A DNA stretch of 24,893 bases from an uncultured Bacilli bacterium (GTDB taxonomy: Bacteria; Bacillota_I; Bacilli_A; RF39; UBA660). The stretch lies in the NCBI GenBank assembly GCA_947624915.1, contig CANQMF010000009.1, forward strand, positions 1 to 24,893. Direction: 5' to 3'. Made by a program: the position numbers and the translations under genes. Within the stretch, counting starts at the first letter, position 1. Each line of letters begins with the position of its first letter. A model generated the notes under the pieces. That model worked only from the letters and a program-made list of their open reading frames with translations. It ran no database searches and was not told the DNA's origin. Below are positions 8,478 through 16,682 of the stretch, piece after piece.

Positions 8478-9164
8478 ATGAGTGTAGTAGATTTGTGTAT
8501 TATTATTTTTCTTATATTTGGTTTTTTAATTGGTTGGAAGAATGGATTAACCAAACAGTTAGTTTTAACGGTTGGTTTTTTAATAGTTATCATCTTATCA
8601 TTTATACTAAAAAATTACTTATCTAGTATTTTCTATACATATTTACCTTTTTTCGAATTTGGTGGTGTTTTTAAAGGCGTTTCAGCTCTAAATATTTTGC
8701 TTTATGAATTGTTGGCGTTTGTTATTGTGCTTTGCTTGCTCATGGTAATTTTTCGCGTTTTGCTTAAAGTTACATCTGTTTTTGAAAAAATACTAAAAAT
8801 GACTATTATTTTGGGTATCCCTTCTAAATTACTTGGTGGAGTGGTTGGTATCATTAATAACTTTGCTGTGTCCTTTTTTGTCCTTTATTTTTTAAGTATC
8901 CCTGTTTTGAATTTTACCTTATTGGATGAAGCACCTTTTGCTCAAAATATTTTAGATAGTACACCTGTTTTATCCAATATCTGTAGTGATACACTTAATA
9001 TTTATGATGAGATAAAAGAATTAAAAGTTCATTATAAGGATAATAAAGATAATAGCCAGTTAAATAAGGAGGTTTTATCTTTATTGTTGGAACATGATAT
9101 CATTAGTAATGAAAACGTTCAAAAGTTGATTAGTCGTGGTAAAATAGCACCCATCGATAATTAA
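8478..9164 (+). CDS. CvpA family membrane protein
   Basis: 228 residues with the CvpA/colicin V production family layout: an N-terminal span beginning VVDLCIIIFLIFGFLIGWKNG, directly followed by the typical GLTKQLV turn, a second span (~26-45), a third (~72-96), then a GxPSKLLGGVVGI segment and a fourth span (~126-146). A ~75-residue polar tail ends the protein. CvpA proteins are inner-membrane proteins linked to envelope homeostasis; the exact function is not established. GAAGAGGTG precedes the ATG. It heads a run with rsmE 14 bp behind it. The family assignment rests on topology and the N-terminal signature. Confidence 0.8.
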   Translation: MSVVDLCIIIFLIFGFLIGWKNGLTKQLVLTVGFLIVIILSFILKNYLSSIFYTYLPFFEFGGVFKGVSALNILLYELLAFVIVLCLLMVIFRVLLKVTSVFEKILKMTIILGIPSKLLGGVVGIINNFAVSFFVLYFLSIPVLNFTLLDEAPFAQNILDSTPVLSNICSDTLNIYDEIKELKVHYKDNKDNSQLNKEVLSLLLEHDIISNENVQKLISRGKIAPIDN

Positions 9165-9178
9165 AATAAGGTGAAGGT

Positions 9179-9889
9179 ATGCAACGATATTTTGCTAAAA
9201 AGATTGATAAAAATAATGTTTATATTGATGATAGTGATAAACATCATATAAAAAATGTTATGAGGATGAAAAAGGGAGATAAGATTGAGGTCGTTGTTGA
9301 TGAACAATTATATTTAGCACAAATAAATAATGTGAAGGAAATGGAGATTTCCATCGTTGAAAAAATAAATGTTGAGGACAATTTCAATCGCAAAATTACT
9401 TTGATTATTCCAGCTCTAACTGAACAGAAAATGGATTTAATTTTTCAAAAGGGAACAGAAATGGGGGTTTATGATTTTATTGTTGCTCCTTTTGATAGGT
9501 CAAAGGTTCATTATGATGAACGTAAAAAAGACGTAAAGATGAAGAGATGGCAAAAAATTTGTAAGGAAGCAAGTGAACAATCATTACGGACCAATATCCC
9601 AAATATAGCTTTAACAAATGATTGGCAATTCATTAATGATTTAGAAGCTTTGAAATTGGTATGTAGTACAAATGAAAAAAATAATTATATCAAATCTGCT
9701 TTGAAAAAACACTTAGATTATGATAGAATAGTTATAGTAGTTGGACCAGAGGGTGGGTTGACTAGTACTGAGGAAGATTTCTTAGTTAGTAATGGCTTTT
9801 ATAAAGTAACACTCGGAAAGGAGATCATGCGTGTTGAAACAGTTCCTCTTTTCTTAGCGAGTGTTATAAGATACGAATTTACGGAGTGA
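9179..9889 (+). CDS. rsmE: 16S rRNA (uracil-1498-N3)-methyltransferase
   Basis: RsmE methylates U1498 of 16S rRNA with SAM (SPOUT/trefoil-knot fold). 236 residues, standard length. The N-terminal PUA-like domain starts MQRYFAKK with DSDKHHIKNVMRMKKGD; the knot domain carries PALTEQKMDLIFQKGTEMG, WQKICKEASEQS, the SAM-binding GPEGGLT and the closing LGKEIMRVETVPL, all diagnostic. AAGGTG precedes the ATG. The TGA stop is followed at once by TAA, and the next gene starts 4 nt later, so expression is coupled. Confidence 0.96.
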   Translation: MQRYFAKKIDKNNVYIDDSDKHHIKNVMRMKKGDKIEVVVDEQLYLAQINNVKEMEISIVEKINVEDNFNRKITLIIPALTEQKMDLIFQKGTEMGVYDFIVAPFDRSKVHYDERKKDVKMKRWQKICKEASEQSLRTNIPNIALTNDWQFINDLEALKLVCSTNEKNNYIKSALKKHLDYDRIVIVVGPEGGLTSTEEDFLVSNGFYKVTLGKEIMRVETVPLFLASVIRYEFTE

Positions 9890-9893
9890 TAAA

Positions 9894-10847
9894 ATGAAGA
9901 ACCTATTGGATTCAATTGTTAGTAATAATATTATTTTTGCTTGTTTAATTATTTTTCTAAGTGCTGTTTTAATAACATTGATTATTCTAATTATTCGTTC
10001 TGTTCGCGGTGATAAAAAAATAAATATATATGAGGAAGATTTGGAAGATGAGGATATTAAGACAGTCAAAAATGTCAAAAAAGAAGATATTATTGAATCG
10101 CCTGTTAATGACGAAGTGCTTGTTAACGATCTAAAAGAGGATAAAGTTATTCCTGCTGAGCAAGATTTAGAAGAGATCGATGATGAGGAAATCAAAGAAC
10201 GTTATGAGCAGGAAGACAAAAAAGAAGTTGCGGAAATACTTGATAGCCCAGAAGGCACAAAGTTTGAAGAACTTATAAAAGAGATGGAGAGTAGTGCCAA
10301 GATAAAACCAGAGGACGTAGTTGCTAATTTTGAAAAAGAGCAGGAAGCTCAGTCAATAATTAGTTATAAAGAATTGGTAGATGCTGTTAAGAATAGGCAA
10401 GAAACTTATTATGAGGATGAATTGGAATCTAAACCTCTAACAACTGTATCTAATTTCTTAGAACAAAAAAATGAAAATAGTGATGATAAGTTTGTAGAGA
10501 CGAGCGATACTGTGCCATCTGAACAATTAAGTTTTAAAACAGCTGTGGAAGATACTGCTGAATCTAAATTTAAAAGGACTGATATTATTTCACCTGTCTT
10601 TGGACGTATGAATAATGATAATGAGCCAGTGAAAGTAAATAATTCGTCTAATACTAATACTTTGGATATTGATGGAAAGCAGGCTGATCTGGAAACAGAT
10701 GATGTTACAGCAATGGATGCTTTAGAAGAAATTTATAAACATATGGCTAGTGACCTGAAGAAAAATAATGATATTAGTACTCAAGATGAATTGACAAAAA
10801 ATGAACAATTTTTACAATCTTTAAAAGATTTTCGTAAAAAGTTATGA
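9894..10847 (+). CDS. Acidic single-pass membrane protein, unknown function
   Basis: 317 residues, family not recognised. One N-terminal span (about 13-36, IIFACLIIFLSAVLITLIIL) followed by RSVRGDKK, so the N-terminus is outside and ~280 residues are cytoplasmic. The rest is strongly acidic and probably largely disordered, with short possibly conserved islands: SYKELVDAVKNRQETYYED, a SNFLEQ stretch, KFKRTDIISPVFGRM, and a C-terminal helix (EIYKHMASDLKK). The ISPVFG island resembles short SP(I/V)(F/Y)G motifs that I recall from linkers of FtsK-type translocases; this is recollection, not a match I could test. It starts 4 nt after rsmE, so it is an operon member. A cytoplasmic scaffold on the membrane is one possibility. 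Confidence 0.75.
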   Translation: MKNLLDSIVSNNIIFACLIIFLSAVLITLIILIIRSVRGDKKINIYEEDLEDEDIKTVKNVKKEDIIESPVNDEVLVNDLKEDKVIPAEQDLEEIDDEEIKERYEQEDKKEVAEILDSPEGTKFEELIKEMESSAKIKPEDVVANFEKEQEAQSIISYKELVDAVKNRQETYYEDELESKPLTTVSNFLEQKNENSDDKFVETSDTVPSEQLSFKTAVEDTAESKFKRTDIISPVFGRMNNDNEPVKVNNSSNTNTLDIDGKQADLETDDVTAMDALEEIYKHMASDLKKNNDISTQDELTKNEQFLQSLKDFRKKL

Positions 10848-10852
10848 GCTTA

Positions 10853-10861
10853 TGTTATAAT
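10853..10861 (+). promoter_or_regulatory. Possible extended -10 promoter before mtaB
   Basis: TGTTATAAT with TATAAT at 10856-10861, 24 bp before the mtaB start and just past the preceding stop. No -35 match. It may give mtaB extra transcription within the cvpA-rsmE run. Confidence 0.5.
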
Positions 10862-10884
10862 AGGCTTGTTTTTTTGGTGGTGAT

Positions 10885-12147
10885 ATGATGAAATTTAAAA
10901 TAATTACGTTAGGATGTAAGGTAAATACTTATGAATCTAATGTTATGCGTGATTTATTAATTCAAAAAGGTTATATTGAAGATGAGGTTGCAGATATTTA
11001 TATTATTAATACATGTACAGTAACCAACACTAGTGACAATAAATCTTTAAAAGAATTTCGTCGAATAAAAAGGGAGCATCCAAATGCTATGACCATAATC
11101 TGCGGTTGTATGACACAAGTAAAGGATGGTATTAATGATTTAGATGCTTCTATTATTTTAGGTAATAAAGGTAAAAGTCATATTATTGATTTTATAGAGG
11201 AATATTTAAAAAATAAGAAAAAAATAGTTTGTATTGAGGATATTATGGAAACTTCGTTTGAACCTATGAAACTTAATAATTTTAATCGTACAAGAGCTTT
11301 TGTAAAAATAGAAGACGGTTGTGAAAACTATTGTTCTTACTGTATTATTCCTTATGCTAGGGGTAAAGTCCGTAGTAAAGATAGAGACGATGTTTTAAAA
11401 GAGATTAAGACTTTAGTTAGTAATGGTCATCATGAAGTAGTTTTAACGGGTATTCATACAGGACATTATGGGGCTGATTTAGATAACTATACTTTTGCTA
11501 TGTTGTTAAACGATATAATGAAAATCGAGGAATTAGAAAGATTACGTATTTCATCTATAGAAATAACAGAATTAGATGATCAGGTGTTAGAAGTCATTAA
11601 GAATAATCCCATCATTGTTTCACATTTACATGTTCCATTACAGAGTGGATCGGATACTATATTAAAATTGATGAACCGAAAATATGATAAACAATATTTT
11701 ATGGATAAAATAAGACAAATTAGGCAGATTAGACCAGATATATCGATAACAACAGATATTATAGTTGGTTTCCCCGGTGAAACTGATGAACTCTTTTTAG
11801 AAACTCTAGATACTGTTAATAAACTAGAGTTTGCTAAAATTCATGTTTTCCCTTTCTCTTTAAGAAAGGGGACAAAAGCTGAAGATTTGCCTAACCATAT
11901 AGATGAAAAAACTAAAAAAGAAAGAGTAAAAAAATTGATTGAAAAGAGTAAGGAATTGGAAATAGCTTATATGAAGAAGTTTATTGATAAGCAAGTCTTA
12001 TTTATACCAGAAGTTTATCGTAATGGATATTTAATAGGACATACAGGTAATTATTTATTAGTTAAAATAAAGGGTAGCAAAGACTTGTTACATCAGAATG
12101 TGATGGTTAAAATAGATAAGGTAGACTATCCTTATGTAACTAACTAA
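10885..12147 (+). CDS. mtaB: tRNA t6A37 methylthiotransferase
   Basis: MtaB converts t6A37 to ms2t6A37 in ANN-decoding tRNAs, using two iron-sulfur clusters and SAM. 420 residues. The N-terminal UPF0004 domain has the auxiliary-cluster cysteines C11 (TLGCKVN), C44 (NTCTVTN) and C75 (CGCMTQ). The radical-SAM core has CxxxCxxC at C146, C150 and C153 (EDGCENYCSYCIIPYARG), then SGSDTILKLMNRKY and VGFPGET; the last ~60 residues form a TRAM-like RNA-binding domain. The TLGCKVN start and short length point to MtaB rather than MiaB or RimO. ATG at 10885 (or 10888) follows GGTGGTG. Last gene of the cvpA-rsmE run. Confidence 0.93.
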   Translation: MMKFKIITLGCKVNTYESNVMRDLLIQKGYIEDEVADIYIINTCTVTNTSDNKSLKEFRRIKREHPNAMTIICGCMTQVKDGINDLDASIILGNKGKSHIIDFIEEYLKNKKKIVCIEDIMETSFEPMKLNNFNRTRAFVKIEDGCENYCSYCIIPYARGKVRSKDRDDVLKEIKTLVSNGHHEVVLTGIHTGHYGADLDNYTFAMLLNDIMKIEELERLRISSIEITELDDQVLEVIKNNPIIVSHLHVPLQSGSDTILKLMNRKYDKQYFMDKIRQIRQIRPDISITTDIIVGFPGETDELFLETLDTVNKLEFAKIHVFPFSLRKGTKAEDLPNHIDEKTKKERVKKLIEKSKELEIAYMKKFIDKQVLFIPEVYRNGYLIGHTGNYLLVKIKGSKDLLHQNVMVKIDKVDYPYVTN

Positions 12148-12270
12148 TCATCCATAATCTGATATGGGAAAACATTGTTCAAACATAGATAGTTAAAAAC
12201 TTGTTTAGAATTGATGATTGAATTAATGGAAATAGTTGATAACAAATAAAGGCATACTTTGTTTGAATAA

Positions 12271-12285
12271 ATGTGATAATCACAT
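12271..12285. repeat. Perfect 15-bp palindrome
   Basis: ATGTGAT-A-ATCACAT lies between the convergent mtaB and pyrG ends, 4 bp before the terminator hairpin. It resembles half-sites of CRP/FNR-type operators but with too short a centre, and no promoter is near; a structural role or chance is as likely. Confidence 0.4.
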
Positions 12286-12288
12286 AAT

Positions 12289-12328
12289 AAAATCAAGGCT
12301 TTATATGAAATCATTTGCCTTGATTTTT
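12289..12328. terminator. Bidirectional terminator between mtaB and pyrG
   Basis: AAAATCAAGGC (12289-12299) pairs perfectly with GCCTTGATTTT (12317-12327) over 11 bp with a 17-nt loop, flanked by A and T runs. It lies 33 bp past the pyrG stop and ~140 bp past mtaB, so it serves both convergent genes. Confidence 0.85.
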
Positions 12329-12361
12329 AATTTGCTATTCTTAATAGTTCACATCATAATT

Positions 12362-13969
12362 CTACTTTTTATGTTTTTTACTGGCTCCAATGAAAGCATC
12401 AAATAAAGGATGTGGTTTTGTTGGCCTTGATTTAAATTCTGGATGGAATTGACAAGCTACAAAAAAGGGATGCTCTGGATACTCAATTATTTCGACTAAA
12501 TTACTAGGATCATTAATGCCAGCAAAAACTAAGCCATGTTTTTCTAGTTCTTCTTTATATTGATTATTAAATTCATAACGATGACGATGTCTTTCTAAGA
12601 TTTTATCAGTTTTATATATTTTGTGAGTTAAAGTATTTTTTTGAATGGTACATTCGTAATTACCTAATCTTAGCGTTCCTCCCATATTTATAATAGTCTT
12701 TTGTTCAGCCATTAAATCAATAATTGGGTTTGTACATGTCTCATTAAATTCACGGGAAGAAGCGTCTTCGATATGACAAACATGACGAGCAAATTCAATA
12801 ACTGCTATTTGCATGCCTAAACATAAGCCAAGATATGGAATATCGTGAGTACGGGCATATTCACACGCTTTGATTTTCCCTTCGATTCCTCTTTGACCAA
12901 ATCCTCCGGGAACTAGAATCCCCTTTGAATTCTGAAAAATTTCATCAAGATTACTTGACTCTTTTTCTAGTGATTCGGAATCAACCCAGTTAATTTTTAT
13001 TTTTAGGTTATGTTTATAACCTGCGTGTTTTAGTGATTCAATAACGGATAAATAAGCATCGTGTAAATCAACGTATTTACCAACTAGGGCTATTTCAATT
13101 TCATTTTTTAAATTGGCTACTGTATTTATTAGGTCTTCCCAATACTGAAGATGACTTGGTGGAACAGGCAGGTTGAATTGTTTTAAAATTATATCTTCAA
13201 TATGTTGCTTATGAAAATTAATGGGTATTTCATATATATTATTTACGTCAATTGCTTCAATAATGTTATCTTTTGGAATGCTACCAAATAAGGAAATTTT
13301 ACTTTTGATACTATCACCAAGTGGAATATTAGAACGAGTTACAATAATATCAGGTTGAATTCCTAACCTTCTTAGTTCAATGATACTATTTTGTGTTGGT
13401 TTTGTTTTTAATTCATTTGAGCCGAAGAGATAAGGAATTAGAGTAGTATGTATAAAGAAAGTGTTAGATGAACCTTGCTCATTTTTAAATTGACGTAATG
13501 ATTCCATCATAACGGATGATTCTATATCACCTACAGTTCCCCCAATTTCCGTAATAACAAAGTCAGCTTGACTACTGCGCCCTGCTTCATATATCTTATT
13601 TTTGATTTCATTGGATATATGAGGAACAATTTGAATAGTGGCTCCTAAATAGTCCCCACGTCTTTCTTTTTCAATAACGCTAGAATAAATTTTACCATTA
13701 GTAATATTTGATGTATAGTTTAATTCTTCATCAATAAATCTTTCGTAGTGACCTAAATCTAGATCAGTTTCACAACCATCTGCGGTAACGAATACTTCAC
13801 CATGTTGAATGGGGGACATAGTGCCTGGGTCAACATTCATGTATGGATCAAACTTTTGCATAAAAACTTTGTAACCTTTGGCTTTTAGTAATAAAGCAAT
13901 TGAAGATGCCGTAATACCTTTACCTAATCCCGAACACACGCCACCTGTTACAAATACATATTTTGTCAT
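12362..13969 (-). CDS. pyrG: CTP synthase
   Basis: PyrG makes CTP from UTP, ATP and glutamine in the cytoplasm. 535 residues, the normal length. The N-terminal synthetase domain begins TKYVFVTGGVCSGLGKGI with the P-loop-like SGLGKG, then KFDPYMNVDPGTMSPIQHGEVF, DLDLGHYERF and TEIGGTVGDIES. The C-terminal class I glutaminase domain carries PGGFGQRG, the nucleophile C383 (GLCLGMQ) and the H509/E511 pair (FHPEF). All catalytic residues are present. AGGAGG (13976-13981, this strand) is 6 nt from the ATG. It is divergent from the membrane-protein gene at 14116. Its leader starts with a small hairpin at the predicted transcription start. Confidence 0.97.
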   Translation of the reverse strand: MTKYVFVTGGVCSGLGKGITASSIALLLKAKGYKVFMQKFDPYMNVDPGTMSPIQHGEVFVTADGCETDLDLGHYERFIDEELNYTSNITNGKIYSSVIEKERRGDYLGATIQIVPHISNEIKNKIYEAGRSSQADFVITEIGGTVGDIESSVMMESLRQFKNEQGSSNTFFIHTTLIPYLFGSNELKTKPTQNSIIELRRLGIQPDIIVTRSNIPLGDSIKSKISLFGSIPKDNIIEAIDVNNIYEIPINFHKQHIEDIILKQFNLPVPPSHLQYWEDLINTVANLKNEIEIALVGKYVDLHDAYLSVIESLKHAGYKHNLKIKINWVDSESLEKESSNLDEIFQNSKGILVPGGFGQRGIEGKIKACEYARTHDIPYLGLCLGMQIAVIEFARHVCHIEDASSREFNETCTNPIIDLMAEQKTIINMGGTLRLGNYECTIQKNTLTHKIYKTDKILERHRHRYEFNNQYKEELEKHGLVFAGINDPSNLVEIIEYPEHPFFVACQFHPEFKSRPTKPHPLFDAFIGASKKHKK

Positions 13970-14024
13970 AAATTACCTCCTAAAACAATAAAAGAATCTA
14001 GAGCGTTCATCTAGGCTCTCTTTA

Positions 14025-14033
14025 ATTATAGCA
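14025..14033 (-). promoter_or_regulatory. Extended -10 promoter of pyrG
   Basis: Read on the minus strand, TGCTATAAT (TATAAT at 14030 down to 14025). The transcript should start near 14018, where AGAGC (14019-14015 on this strand) can pair with GCTCT (14004-14000), a 5-bp stem at the very 5' end of the message; the ribosome site begins ~20 nt later. Confidence 0.6.
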
Positions 14034-14061
14034 TCCTTTAAAATAGGCTGTAAAGGTGAAT

Positions 14062-14090
14062 TTGACAAATACATATAGTTTGTGTATAAT
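14062..14090 (+). promoter_or_regulatory. Consensus sigma-A promoter
   Basis: TTGACA (14062-14067), 17-bp spacer, TATAAT (14085-14090): a full consensus promoter, the strongest in the window. Predicted start near 14097, with AAAGGGGGA as ribosome site before the ATG at 14116. It is back to back with the pyrG promoter about 30 bp away. Confidence 0.85.
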
Positions 14091-14115
14091 AACATTTCAC
14101 TAAAGGGGGATTTGT

Positions 14116-15108
14116 ATGAAAAATAAGGAAAATAAGACAAGGTTTTATATGCCAGAACAAGATGATGAGATTGATGAGGAGACTGTAGATAAGGAAATTA
14201 ATACCCGCATGGTATTAGATCGAGCTGGTAGTAAGAAAATGAAAAAAGGAAGAAAGATTCCTAAACTTAAAATTGTTGTATTAGTTGTTGGTGGTACTAT
14301 ATTACTTGCTGTAGGTTTCTTTGCCTTTAAGTATTTTGCTTACGATAGCGCAGCTGATAGATCAGGTATTTCTTTAGCTAAATGTGTTGAAAAAAATGAA
14401 GATGTGTTATATCTTGATGAAGCTTTGAGCGAAGAAGAATATATGTTTTTAGCTAATGAAATGCAACAATTAGAGGACGATATTTTGTTAAGAAATGAGT
14501 TGCAAGAACTTGATTTATCTAAATATCAAAATTATGATGCTGATGTACTAAAGTCAGATATATCAGGATTAACAGTTCAAGATGTTAGAGATATGATGAT
14601 GCAATATAATGCTATGAAAAATAATGTTGATTTATCTACACCATCTAAAGAAACAATTGAATTCTATACTATTGTTTCTGGACTAACTACGTACCTTGAT
14701 TCACTAACAGATGATGTTTTTGTGTCATCTGTTGACGGACTTTGCAACTATGCAGATTTATTAATTAAAACGACTACTTGTCACGCATTGGATTTTCCTA
14801 TTGAAAAAATAAGTTATATGGAAACTAATTTAACTGATTATAGTACAAATGATTTAACTATTAAATATTTAGAGGTTGAAACTGGTAGAAGCTATGAGCT
14901 TAGACCTACAATGCTTAATTCTATTAATAGTTTAGTAGGCGAAATTAGAAAGTTATGCATCTTAAGAGATAATGGAGAAATGCAGTCTATTAAACATCAA
15001 GAAGAAGTTGTTCTTAATCATATTAAGAATGTAATGCCATATTCTTTTTCAGTCGAAAGTGGGCGTATTTATCAAAAGGGTAATAATTTAACTATAACAA
15101 ATCGTTAG
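14116..15108 (+). CDS. Single-pass membrane protein with extracytoplasmic domain, unknown
   Basis: 330 residues, not recognised. An acidic then Lys/Arg-rich cytoplasmic N-terminus (~1-50, ending KKMKKGRKIPKLK) leads into one span (IVVLVVGGTILLAVGFFAF, ~52-71), so about 255 residues lie outside. The outer part looks mainly helical, with many acidic residues (EALSEEEYMFLANEMQQLED, DVRDMMMQYNAMKNN) and three scattered Cys, and has no catalytic motif that I can name. It is transcribed from a full-consensus promoter and ends in a strong terminator that overlaps its stop codon, so it is a one-gene unit likely expressed at high level. Divergent pairing with pyrG gives no functional hint. Confidence 0.8.
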   Translation: MKNKENKTRFYMPEQDDEIDEETVDKEINTRMVLDRAGSKKMKKGRKIPKLKIVVLVVGGTILLAVGFFAFKYFAYDSAADRSGISLAKCVEKNEDVLYLDEALSEEEYMFLANEMQQLEDDILLRNELQELDLSKYQNYDADVLKSDISGLTVQDVRDMMMQYNAMKNNVDLSTPSKETIEFYTIVSGLTTYLDSLTDDVFVSSVDGLCNYADLLIKTTTCHALDFPIEKISYMETNLTDYSTNDLTIKYLEVETGRSYELRPTMLNSINSLVGEIRKLCILRDNGEMQSIKHQEEVVLNHIKNVMPYSFSVESGRIYQKGNNLTITNR

Positions 15109-15136
15109 CTAAAGTTAACGATTTGTTTATTTTTTT
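15096..15136 (+). terminator. Strong intrinsic terminator overlapping the stop codon
   Basis: AACAAATCGTTA (15096-15107) pairs perfectly with TAACGATTTGTT (15116-15127), an 8-nt loop, then a T-rich run to 15136. The TAG stop of the upstream gene (15106-15108) is in the stem. Confidence 0.9.
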
Positions 15137-15175
15137 GTGCAATGATAAAATATGGGATGCATTTAATTGAAATTG

Positions 15176-15184
15176 TGTTACAAT
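15176..15184 (+). promoter_or_regulatory. Extended -10 promoter
   Basis: TGTTACAAT with TACAAT at 15179-15184, 26 bp before the ATG at 15210. No -35 match at the usual distance. Confidence 0.5.
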
Positions 15185-15209
15185 ACTATTGATAAATGTT
15201 GGAGGCTAT

Positions 15210-16124
15210 ATGAAAACAAAAGGATGTGAGTGTGTACAAACAATCAATAATTGTTATGTTAATAATGATTGCGTTGAAGTTATGGTTCCACATTTGGGTC
15301 ATGGTATAACTATTTTTAATGCTGAAAAAATAGTATATCATTATAGTCCCAACTCGGATCTTTTTATTAATGATTATCTAGATGATAATCGGAAGAATCA
15401 ATTTCCTTATTATCAAATTCCAACGCACTTAAGCTTTGTTAGAGGCCGTAAGGTAGAATATATTAATCAGTTATATAATTTTAATACAATTTATATAGAG
15501 ATAACGGATGGGAAAGTTATCGAATCGTTTTCACTTCGTGATGGCAGAAATGCTCTATTAGTAAGACGAAATGTATTACCTGTTAAAGAAAACGAAAAAA
15601 TAATGAGTCGGGATAATGTTAATCAATTGATTTTGAGCGCAAATGGCGGTATTTTAGGGTTTGATGCAGGTATTTATGAAAATTTTTCCTTGATGAGTGA
15701 TAGTAATATTGTTGATCTATATAGAGATCAGTTAATAGGTGAAATAACTAAAAATAAAAAAGGAAAAGTATTTAAGAATGAGCATTTCTATAAAATTTTG
15801 GATAGTTTATCTATTGCTGATGTTCCAAAAGGACTTACCGTGTTAGACGATGCAATATTAGTTGTAATAAATAATAATGAAATTACATCAATTCAGTCAA
15901 TTGTGGTGAGGTTTGCTAGTGTGGATCAATTTATTGTTGAAATAAGCAGCTATCCTCTTAAATACTATAATTTAGAGGAATTGAAGGAACTAAAGGACAT
16001 ATGTTTAGTAAAGACTATGAAACCTAAATTTCCAAGAATACTAAATCATAATATTGATAGATATGAGTTGAAAAATGAAAAAAAAGTATTAAAATTACTT
16101 AGCAAAAATAATAACATAAGATAA
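15210..16124 (+). CDS. Unrecognised cytoplasmic protein (304 aa)
   Basis: 304 residues starting at the ATG at 15210, preceded by GGAGG (15201-15205); a TTG further upstream is rejected since it would place the ribosome site inside the gene. No signal peptide or membrane span. The sequence alternates short hydrophobic and polar stretches suggesting a beta-rich fold (ITIFNAEKIVYHY; TIYIEITDGKVIESFSLRDG; AILVVINNNEITSIQSIVV). The first 25 residues hold four Cys (CECVQTINNC, then DC) that could bind metal, but the spacing fits no motif I know. Function unknown. One-gene unit closed by a compound hairpin. Confidence 0.78.
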   Translation: MKTKGCECVQTINNCYVNNDCVEVMVPHLGHGITIFNAEKIVYHYSPNSDLFINDYLDDNRKNQFPYYQIPTHLSFVRGRKVEYINQLYNFNTIYIEITDGKVIESFSLRDGRNALLVRRNVLPVKENEKIMSRDNVNQLILSANGGILGFDAGIYENFSLMSDSNIVDLYRDQLIGEITKNKKGKVFKNEHFYKILDSLSIADVPKGLTVLDDAILVVINNNEITSIQSIVVRFASVDQFIVEISSYPLKYYNLEELKELKDICLVKTMKPKFPRILNHNIDRYELKNEKKVLKLLSKNNNIR

Positions 16125-16154
16125 AAATTTTAAATTGAAATTAAATATTATATT

Positions 16155-16212
16155 AAAAACAGGATACAATTATTCAAATTTTTATTTGATAGACCGTTGA
16201 ACCTGTTTTTTT
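16155..16212 (+). terminator. Compound hairpin terminator
   Basis: Outer stem AAAAACAGG (16155-16163) with CCTGTTTTT (16202-16210), an inner stem TCAAAT (16174-16179) with ATTTGA (16184-16189), then Ts to 16212. It closes the core-like part of the window. Confidence 0.7.
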
Positions 16213-16640
16213 ACAAAAATATTTATATTTTTTATTAAGACTAATTATTATCTTAAAATAATCATTTATGAACATAATATAAGATTACATAACTTTTAAA
16301 TCATTTAAACTATGTTCAAATATACGTTGAATTATATGAAATTATTATACGTAATTATTGTAGAATGCTCTAGAGAATTATTGATAAAATTTATATGTTT
16401 GGCGAAAAAGAACAGTTATCAATTGAAATGACTGACAAACTATGTATTTTGCAACAGTTTTATATCTAAAAAAATGTATAATAACCTAAATTTAGAGGCA
16501 AATGTTTCCGATATGCAAGCACAATAATTTTTAACAAAAAAAATGGTCATGCTCTTGATATATCAAAGCACAAATCATCTGAACAAATTTGTTAATAGAA
16601 AGGGTTTTATATTTATTTATAAATAAATCTTTGACTTAAT
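16213..16640. other. AT-rich gene-free stretch
   Basis: No supportable gene. It contains an 8-bp inverted repeat TGAACATA (16269-16276) / TATGTTCA (16311-16318) and a short open run, near 16503-16595 on the plus strand, encoding about 30 residues (including NGHALDISKHKSSEQIC) that could be a worn gene fragment. It has no start site with a ribosome site, so I do not call it. Confidence 0.5.
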
Positions 16641-16645
16641 TTTTG

Positions 16646-16654
16646 TGATATAAT
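16646..16654 (+). promoter_or_regulatory. Extended -10 promoter of the first Nudix gene
   Basis: TGATATAAT with TATAAT at 16649-16654, 29 bp before the ATG. TTGACT upstream is only 12 bp away and therefore not a usable -35. Confidence 0.6.
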
Positions 16655-16682
16655 AATGATAATGTTTGAAAGGAGAAATTTT

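Noticed and set aside
9854..10195. Minus-strand open frame of 113 residues rich in Ser
   Set aside because: Shadow of the acidic-protein gene at 9894; low-complexity Ser/Ile content is the antisense of GAA/GAT codons, and there is no ribosome site.
16503..16600. Short protein-like run (NGHALDISKHKSS) in the gap before the first Nudix gene
   Set aside because: About 30 codons, no start or ribosome site, no family recognised; mentioned only in the gap description.
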